Shown: positions 57,401-64,000 of the stretch, one piece after another | Numbering within the stretch: the stretch's first letter is position 1 | How the letters are laid out: every line of letters begins with the position of its first letter | Assembly: GCA_050084985.1 (NCBI GenBank) | Contig: JBITNC010000001.1 | Coordinates: 199,144,001 to 199,208,000 of the forward strand | Origin: Nageia nagi | Taxonomy: Eukaryota > Pinophyta | Reading direction: 5' to 3' | Length of the DNA stretch: 64,000 nucleotides | Notes under the pieces: generated by a model | What the model was told of the DNA's origin: nothing | Database searches by the model: none | What the model saw: the letters and a program-made list of their open reading frames with translations, nothing else | Position numbers and translations under genes: made by a program

Positions 57401-59624
57401 GAGACTATAATGCAAGAGTTAAAAAATATGTTGTCAACAAATTCATTGATTTCTTTTTTAGCTGGTTCATAAACTTTGTAACTACCAGTGATGATCAATT
57501 TGTTAGGATACACACGACAATGACAACAATGCTGGAACCTTTTTTCTTCACGTGTCATCATGATATTTGCTGTTATGAAAGTAACTTTTCATTTTTCCAT
57601 ACCAAATTTTGCATATCTGTTTGAGTCCATGTAAAGTGTTCACCAATTAACAATTTTCATGCTTTTAACTTTCTTTTCAATACCCTTTGGCTGAAGTGTA
57701 TAACTTGTTTGCACAAGTTACCATTTGAAAAGAAGCTTCTCCAATCCATATGATCTAGCTTGTAGAAATTTTGTGCTGCAGTGCCATGACTATTGTAATG
57801 GTATTCCATTTGATTGTTGGAACAAATTATTTCTTCATAAAACATACATTCCAGCAAAGAACAACCTTTGCAAAGTGCCTACTGTTATCCTTTTCTCCTG
57901 ATCTATTTGACTTCTACTTTACATTTAAAATTGTTTCTATCTGTTAGGCTTAGCACTTAAATAGACGATCATCTAGCTCCAATGTACAATATTTTAACAA
58001 TGTTATATGCTCTACAAACATTGCATCGTGAAAAGCCTTCTGATTGGTTACTTTCTTCAAAGTTTAAGGCTCTGAGGGGTTATTACATTATTTGACAAAT
58101 CAAAAGTTACCTGGTCAGTTCTTAGAGATGTTTCATTCATTCACTTTGGTGATATTGATTAGTTTTGCTCCATTATGCAAACTCTTTGATATCTCTTTAC
58201 ATTTGAAAGGTTATAGAGGAAGAGATTATTTGTTACTTTGAGATTCCTCTTGCATCTACAATTCCTTTTCAGCACTAATTAAATATCCACAAATTTTTCA
58301 CAGATAAGATTTCTTATGCCATTGGATGTATTCGACGGTGAGAATCATGGTGGAATTTACGAGACATATCATGGCTCAAATATCAGTATTCAGGTGAAGT
58401 ATTTTTATTAAGAGCAGGAGTCATTTTTAATATTATGTTGGTGTTAGGTCCTCATTAATCTTATTTAATGAATGAAAAGTGCTTTGCAGTACTGTCCTCG
58501 ATTAGCCAATCTGTCACCTCTCTGAAATTGTAAAGAAAAGTACAGACACTATTTTTTCCAGCCATCCTTTATCAGGCAATGCTGAATACTTTTCTGTTGA
58601 TTTGGTGCAGTATTTAATAACTGCCGATGCTGTGAGGGGATATTTACATAAAACTTTATCCACAACATTGGAGTTCATTGTTGAAAGCGGGAAAGGTAGT
58701 ATTGTTGCTAATTGATCATTTGCTGCTACTTTAAGTCGTGATAAAACCTGTTGCCATTTTTCACACATCTTATAACATTCTCTTTACGAAAACATCTCAG
58801 GGAATCTTTTCAAAGCACCTGTGAGCCCTGAATCAGTAAACTTTTTCATCACACAAGATACACAAAAACATCAGTTGTTGCCTGCATTATGGTCAGGTTT
58901 GCTTTCCTGACTTTCTGTTTTAGATTTTAAAAAGGCTTAATGTCTTACATTTTAAAAAGGCTTAATGTGTTACATGTGTAATTCTTTTCTGAAATGTTTT
59001 CCAGCAGCAGTTCAAAAATTTCCAGTGCATTGAAGGTTTACTGAGTGGAGACAATAGGGCATAATGGCATTTGAAAATGGTTGAAGCTTATAACAGAAAT
59101 CAGTGAAAACTTCATCTTAAGTTTTTTGGTTTTGCTGGAGGCTATGCTTATTTACTAAATGCTAAGTTACATTATGGGTACTAAATGTTGTGGACATTGC
59201 AGCTTTTTGTACCTTGATGGGATTCTGTATTCTTTGACAAAACCTTTATACTGCAATTTAGTTTCTTTTCTGAAACTGATGAATGATAAGCAAGTTAAAG
59301 ATGAAATTGGAGCTGTGACCTGAAGGAACCAGCCATAAGAATTTCATGTGACCAAAAAAGGAAAATGCTTGAATGAGAAGATTGTTATGCACTTGAATAT
59401 GTTTTTTTATTAATAAATAAAGATACTGGGTTTTGAAAGGATCTCCTAAACCTTTATACAAAAGTTGGTGACAGCAGCTTTATTCTGCAAACGGACAACC
59501 CTGATAGAACCAAAAAGGATACAGCCTTAGCTAAACCATCAAACAGCATACTAAGTACAAAACGACTGCAGCGTACTAAGTACAAAAAGGGTGCAACATA
59601 CTAAGTACCTATCATAGGAGATTG
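57400..59624. other. Unassigned, non-repeat-like DNA
   Basis: About 2.2 kb that matches none of the other repeats in the window. It is T-rich on the plus strand with intron-like composition. Weak signals: an exon-like stretch (58304-58393), an 85-codon minus-strand frame (58768-58514) and a three-fold TACTAAGTACAAAA repeat at 59545-59610. No domain is recognised. It could be a gene intron, a decayed host gene or an unrecognised element. Confidence 0.4.
58304..58393 (+). other. Exon-like stretch, product unknown
   Basis: Ninety bases open in one frame (FLMPLDVFDGENHGGIYE within it) lie between TTTTTCACAG and GTGAAG, good plant splice acceptor and donor contexts. The length is a multiple of three. 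I cannot name the protein, and no neighbouring exon is certain. Confidence 0.3.
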
Positions 59625-60380
59625 TGTTGTGCCCACACAACATGCCCCAAAATTTGGAAAATTTTGGAGGACCCTACTTAAGCAAAAAGGAGAATGGCTT
59701 GGCCTAAAAATTGGGGTTACATTCTATGTTACTAGACTCTTAAGATTAAAATCCCAAAAATGCAAAAGAGAATTGGTTTAAGAAGAGCAAAAATGATGTT
59801 TCAGACACAAAAAGCTGTCAAAAGTCGTTGGTCGCATGTCAAGAGACTTTAAAACCCTTAAAAGTTTAGTGATGGACCTCAAATTGGTAAAATCCTTTAG
59901 TTGTATGACAAAAAGACTTAACAATCCCAAAAACTTGAGTAATGTGACCCACAATTGTACAAAAGTCAAAGTTGCAAGTAGCAAAGGTTTTAAATTTTTA
60001 AAGTCTAGGAAAGTGCGACCCAAAGAAAACCTCCAAGTCCTTGGTCGCAATCCCCCAAGCATTAAGGATCTCAAAAGAGTCTAATATGCGACCAAAGGAA
60101 TGAAAAAACCAATGTCGCACTTTTGAAGAAATTAAAATTTTAAATGAGGTAGGAGGTGCGGCCCAAAGATATGCGCCTTGTTTAGAAGATTGGAAGGACG
60201 ACCGACTAACTAGGAGGGGACATGTATCTATTCTGTCCATTTGAGTCTATATAAACCCCCTTTCTTCCTTTACTTTCACAAATCGACATTTCAAAGAAGC
60301 TCTAGTTGCATGCCTCCAAGGATTAAGATTTTTGCAAACCCTTAAGTGGAAGGTTTTTGCAAGCCAGGCAATATCTAACT
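59625..60380 (+). mobile_element. LTR-like fragment J2
   Basis: It starts TGTTGTGCCCACACAACA and CATGCCCCAAAATTTGG, the tip shared with J, GL-3 and GL-4, but is then different: loosely repeated GCGACCAAAG and CTCAAA blocks and a TATA box (TATATAAA) at 60248-60255. It is cut at 60380 by LTR K. Confidence 0.65.
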
Positions 60381-61333
60381 TGTAATGTCCCCAATTTTGA
60401 GAAACTTGGTTAAAGTCATAACTTCTGTCACTTGTCTTGGATCACTAATTTGTCTTTTGGAATGGATGGAGAATCTTTTGTTAATTGTTTTGACAGGTGA
60501 CATTAAACGGTTCTGTCAAGAAATGAGGAAGATATGGAATTTTGAAGTTCTCCCAAGAAACCAGAATTCTAATATTATGACCAAGAAAAAGTCGGCTAAG
60601 AGAAAGTTATTTTATTCCAAGTTGGCCAGGAGTTTAATTATTGGTAATTTCAAGGTAAAAACACCTATAAAAGGAGGAAAGATTCACTACTTGAAGAACG
60701 TCATAATTTGGCATTTGATCTCGGATCATCTCTGAGTTGGGGATGCTCCCATCTCTTCTTTTTATGGTCTTGGGCTGCTTCCTAGCTTAGAAGTGGCACA
60801 TTTGCAATTACATACACTTGGAGAGCTTGCACCAACATTGGAGGACCTTCTAGCCCTAGTGCTAGACCTTGGGAGTTATCTAGAGACTTGTGCTAGCCAT
60901 TCTTGGTACTTGGAGACTTGTGCTAGCCATTAGGAGTCTTTGTTTTGCATTTTTGGAGTCTTTGTTACAGGCTTGTTACAGTCCTATACTTATTCTTGGT
61001 TATTATTCATGATATTGGCTTTCATATTGCATCTCGAATGTGAATGAATGTTCCTACATATTTCTACTATGCGTCTATCTTCTTTGTGCATGGGAATGTA
61101 TGCAAATTGAGTACTTTGGAGCTATAGTTCTGGTACGTAACATCTGATTTGTACCCTAGTTTTGGTCATGATCACATGTTATATGAGCTTTATATTAGAT
61201 TTAGCTATTGCTGTTATATTCCAATTTAAGTGCATGTTTTGGTGGTTTATGAGTATGTTCATTAATGCCCTAATTCATGAATAAGTGTGGAATTGAATGC
61301 TAAATTGGATAAATCCTAAAATGGTACATTACA
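60381..61333 (+). mobile_element. 5' LTR of element K
   Basis: It begins TGTAATGTCCCC and ends GGTACATTACA, 953 bp, with TATAAAAGG at 60666-60674. Its first part resembles LTRs E2/E3 (CTTGTCTTGG...GTTTTGACAGGT). A primer-binding site follows one base later. Confidence 0.85.
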
Positions 61334-61334
61334 A

Positions 61335-61347
61335 TGGCAATCAAAGC
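61335..61347 (+). other. Primer-binding site of element K, variant
   Basis: TGGCAATCAAAGC is a diverged form of the initiator-Met site; its position and TGG start fit. Confidence 0.6.
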
Positions 61348-61380
61348 TCAAAGTCCTGCCAGCCTGTGAGGATTCCCTAC

Positions 61381-62204
61381 ATGCCAAAGCATCAATTCTA
61401 CACAAGAAGGAATAAGGATTTCTTAGAGATTGATAGTGAAAGTGAATCAGAAATGGAGAGACCAAAGGAGGCCGATCCAGCACAACAGTTGGCAACCATG
61501 GTAGAGTTGCTATCTCAACTTGTGAAGAAGGTGGATACTCTTGCACCAACTCCACAAGAGGGATCAAGAATCCCATCTAGGGCAGCCACACTGGATCAAA
61601 GGAGCGAAGCATCCGTCTGCCCTATTCGGTCACCTCTACCCAAGCTGTCCATGCCTATGTTTTTGCAAGAAGAAGAGGAAACCCCTAATGAAGGCCTAGA
61701 TACCTGCTTCACTCAATATCAAGGTAAGAGTGTCGAATTCAAGCAAACAATTATATTTGAGAGTTTTCTTAATATAATGGGAAAGAAAATAGGAAAGGGA
61801 AGTGACTATCATGATAAGAAACATCATCAAAAGATGCCAATACCAATGTTTGATGGTAACACCCCGACACCTAGGTCTCGGTTACAAAAGCTTCTAACAT
61901 ATTTCACTCTTTTCCCTTTGAGAGAAACAAATGCAATCAGATTTGCTTCCCTTCACCTTGATGGCATAGCATATGAGTGGTGGCACAATGGGTTCACCAC
62001 TTTGGGACATGACAAGGTTATCATATATGAAGAATTTTGCAAAAGAGTTCTTGATAGGTTTGAAAGAAAAGATGAAGAAGAATACTTTATGGCTACACTT
62101 GACCAAGTCACCTCCGTGGGTAACTATGTTGAAGAGTTCTAAAGAATTTCAGTTATGGTCTTGGATGTGTCAAGCAAGAAGATAGCTTTCCTCTTTATGG
62201 AAGG
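61381..62204 (+). pseudogene. Element K gag, capsid part
   Basis: The ATG at 61381 starts a frame that runs to a TAA at 62140 and continues in the same frame to 62204. It has an N-terminal region with heptads (LATMVELLSQLVKKVDTL) and a Ty3 capsid core: LQKLLTYFTLFP, IRFASLHLDGIAYEWWHNG, FCKRVLDRFERKDEEEYF. The TAA falls where relatives have Gln (EEF-stop-RISV; compare VEFQRKAD in element F). The frame breaks at FMEG, where LTR A3 is inserted, and resumes at 63390. Confidence 0.85.
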
Positions 62205-63389
62205 TGTGACGTCCCCCTTTGATTATTGTACTTAATTTTGGAATCCTCTTTGTACATATTTAATTATTTAATTTTCCTTTATTAGTTAGAACTTGGGATA
62301 AAAGATATAAAGGTCCGTTGGACCCCACTATGAGCCCCTAGTGGGATGTCTCCCTCCCAAATGTAGTTTAGTATGATTTAATGTACTTGAAGATCCTGAA
62401 ATATGATTGTAGGAATCCCAAGGCTTATTTAGCTCTTAGAGCATGGATAGTCACCTAATGGCCCCATTGTTGAGATTGGGAGCACTTGTACACATTTGCC
62501 AACCTTGGGGAGACTCCTAGACCCCCACATTGGCCCATGATACCCATGCATGCCTCCTAGGTGCCCACGCATGCCCACTTAAGCCCATGTTGAGCTTGAG
62601 GACCCATGTGGAGGATAAGGGAGGCCTAGATACCCACGTTGGGCCTGGAATGATTCCTAGGTGCCATCCTTGGGGTTTGAGGGGTTGGGTGATGACTTTG
62701 AGGTGAGATCCAGACCATTGAGAGCTATATTAAACCTTGGAGCATCATTGCTGGATATACAGATTATTGATGATTACTCATACCGTCCAGTGGACAAAAG
62801 CCTTGGCGCAGCGTTAAGCAACATCCGTAGGTGCAACATCTAGGAGGGTTAATAGGCTGAGGGATCCTATTGATCTACGGCTGTGGTGTAGCATCTTAGT
62901 CCATCTAATGGCATTCCAAAGTCACATTCCTACCATTCAGTTGGTTGCCAAGGTTTGGAGAGAGCTCCTTCGATGGAGAGGATTCAAATTCTGAGGGAGT
63001 GAGGTTGTTCCATTCAATGTTCTGTCCGTCCAACATTAATCATATTCGTTGTGCCCTAGTTGGCTCCTTTGAGGCTAACGTTGAGCCCTATGAGCTTGGT
63101 ATTGTATCATTGTTCATTATACATCTTTAATACAACTTTTGGGCATTGAGATCCCATATTACATTGTGCACTTGTTCATTATTGCAATGTTGTGGTGTGT
63201 TTGCCATTCATGCATGTTGTAGCCAGACGTTCGCATTATTGTGTTGTGTAGACTTGTATTTGGTGCCCTAACCCTAAAGTTGGCATATTGAGGTGCTTGA
63301 TGCTTGTAATTGCCTTTCTAGGCCAAACGTTGGTGCATACTTGTGTGTTTTGGTTTAATTGCACTTGAATTCGTGATTGGGATTCTATA
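62205..63389 (+). mobile_element. Solo LTR A3
   Basis: It runs from TGTGACGTCCCCC to GGGATTCTATA, 1,185 bp, flanked by exact GAAGG duplications (62200-62204 and 63390-63394). It is a close relative of LTRs A1 and A2. Its 3' end is TA rather than CA, as in A1. Removing it and one GAAGG joins FMEG to LKEPLKDLVKAF in frame. Confidence 0.95.
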
Positions 63390-64000
63390 GAAGGACTTAA
63401 AGAACCATTGAAGGATTTGGTCAAAGCTTTCGACAAGATGCAATTAAGAGGGCTCTTACTCTTGAAGAGTCTACTCTACCAAGGACCAAGCACGTTACAC
63501 CATACCATAGACCAAGCATGGGAGAACCATTCAAGAAGGATGCTTCACCACCAAGAAGAGACTCATCAAGTGGGAAGGCCACTCTTGCTCCTCCCATTAC
63601 ATACACAAGAAGAACCAAGGATGAGAGGAATGAAAGAAACAAACTAAGGAGGAAGAATTTATGCTTTAATTGCAAGCAACCTTGGACATTAGGTTACCGT
63701 TGCCTTGGCAAAGGGGCAATACATTAGATTGAGGTCTTATCTGAAGGAGAGTCATTCTATGAAGAAGATGAAGCTAATGATGAGTATGATGAGGAGTCAT
63801 CATATAGAACCATGAACATCTAAGGACCAAAGCATACTCCACCAATGACCTCAAGAGGAGGAACACTAGATACATTGAGTGGTATGAATCAATACTTCAC
63901 TACGAAGGTTCCCAAAGAAGTTTTGGTAGAGAAGGTTCTAGTTTTGATAGATGGAGGTGCAACCAATAACTTTGTCAATGAGAAGCTAGCCACTGCCAAG
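63390..64000 (+). pseudogene. Element K gag end, zinc knuckle and protease start
   Basis: The sequence continues LKEPLKDLVKAFDKMQLR, then a frameshift between about 63450 and 63520. The second frame gives a zinc knuckle CFNCKQPWTLGYRC, in which the usual His is Tyr, a TAG after KGAIH (63725) and a TAA near 63821. The protease active site LIDGGATNNFVNEKL begins near 63940, and the window ends inside protease. It is inactive as seen. Confidence 0.8.

Noticed and set aside
57397-57561. 55-codon minus-strand frame with a Cys/His-rich start
   Set aside because: Too short, overlaps the probable copia LTR end, and matches nothing recognisable.
58514-58768. 85-codon minus-strand frame in unassigned DNA
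   Set aside because: No domain, start or codon support; a frame of this length is not rare by chance, and the exon-like signal nearby is on the other strand.
59258-59461. 67-codon minus-strand frame followed by AATAAA-like sequence
   Set aside because: It could be the 3' end of some transcript, but nothing beyond a short frame supports it.

Overview
This window looks like intergenic DNA from a large plant genome, and the style suggests a conifer or another gymnosperm. I found no complete host gene, rRNA or tRNA. Nearly everything is LTR retrotransposon in nests, many of them solo LTRs or heavily decayed relics. The evidence for a plant is an Athila-type Ty3 element primed by tRNA-Asp, several Ty3 families primed by initiator tRNA-Met, and a Ty1/copia relic. 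The species cannot be told from the sequence. Family labels used here (A, B, C, E, F, G, GL, J, K, L) are mine.

Layout. 1-2435: 3' part of a giant LTR-like unit (GL-1), sitting in the leader of element E1, whose 5' LTR is 2475-3646 (minus). 3647-4582: 3' end of element L (minus). 4583-8690: element A (LTR, gag, protease, repeat-rich linker). 8691-11058: LTR B followed by a leader ORF and reverse transcriptase. 11059-17079: GL-2, 5'-truncated but carrying the longest version of the GL coding region. 17080-18267: fragment J with a 61-bp tandem array. 18268-18633 plus 36712-37468: one A-type LTR split by GL-3. GL-3 (18634-36711, minus) is itself split by a full-length Athila element at 22805-35811 (minus). 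37469-38051: unassigned. 38052-39422: LTR E2. 39423-45202: non-autonomous element C (minus). 45203-50150: gag-protease of element F (minus), interrupted by solo LTRs E3 and G. 50151-57400: copia pol interrupted by GL-4 (50273-55203). 57400-59624: unassigned DNA with one exon-like open stretch. 59625-60380: LTR fragment J2. 60381-64000: start of element K, interrupted by solo LTR A3.

The insertions are well supported. Target-site duplications are exact for Athila (CCAAG), GL-4 (AAGTC), E3 (CCTAC) and A3 (GAAGG), and four of five bases match for GL-3 and G. For G, A3 and GL-4, removing the insert plus one repeat puts the host element's reading frame back in register.

The Athila copy is the youngest-looking element. 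It has intact gag-protease and pol frames, LTRs about 2% apart by eye, and a third ORF broken only by stop codons. The most unusual system is the GL unit: a 5-kb (originally longer) TG...CA unit with 5-bp target duplications and no detectable LTRs of its own. It carries arrays, a TATA box, a long unknown ORF and a second TATA box near its 3' end, as if it were a giant LTR with a gene in its U3. Element C is a second unusual case: an RT-less element with two repeat-built ORFs.
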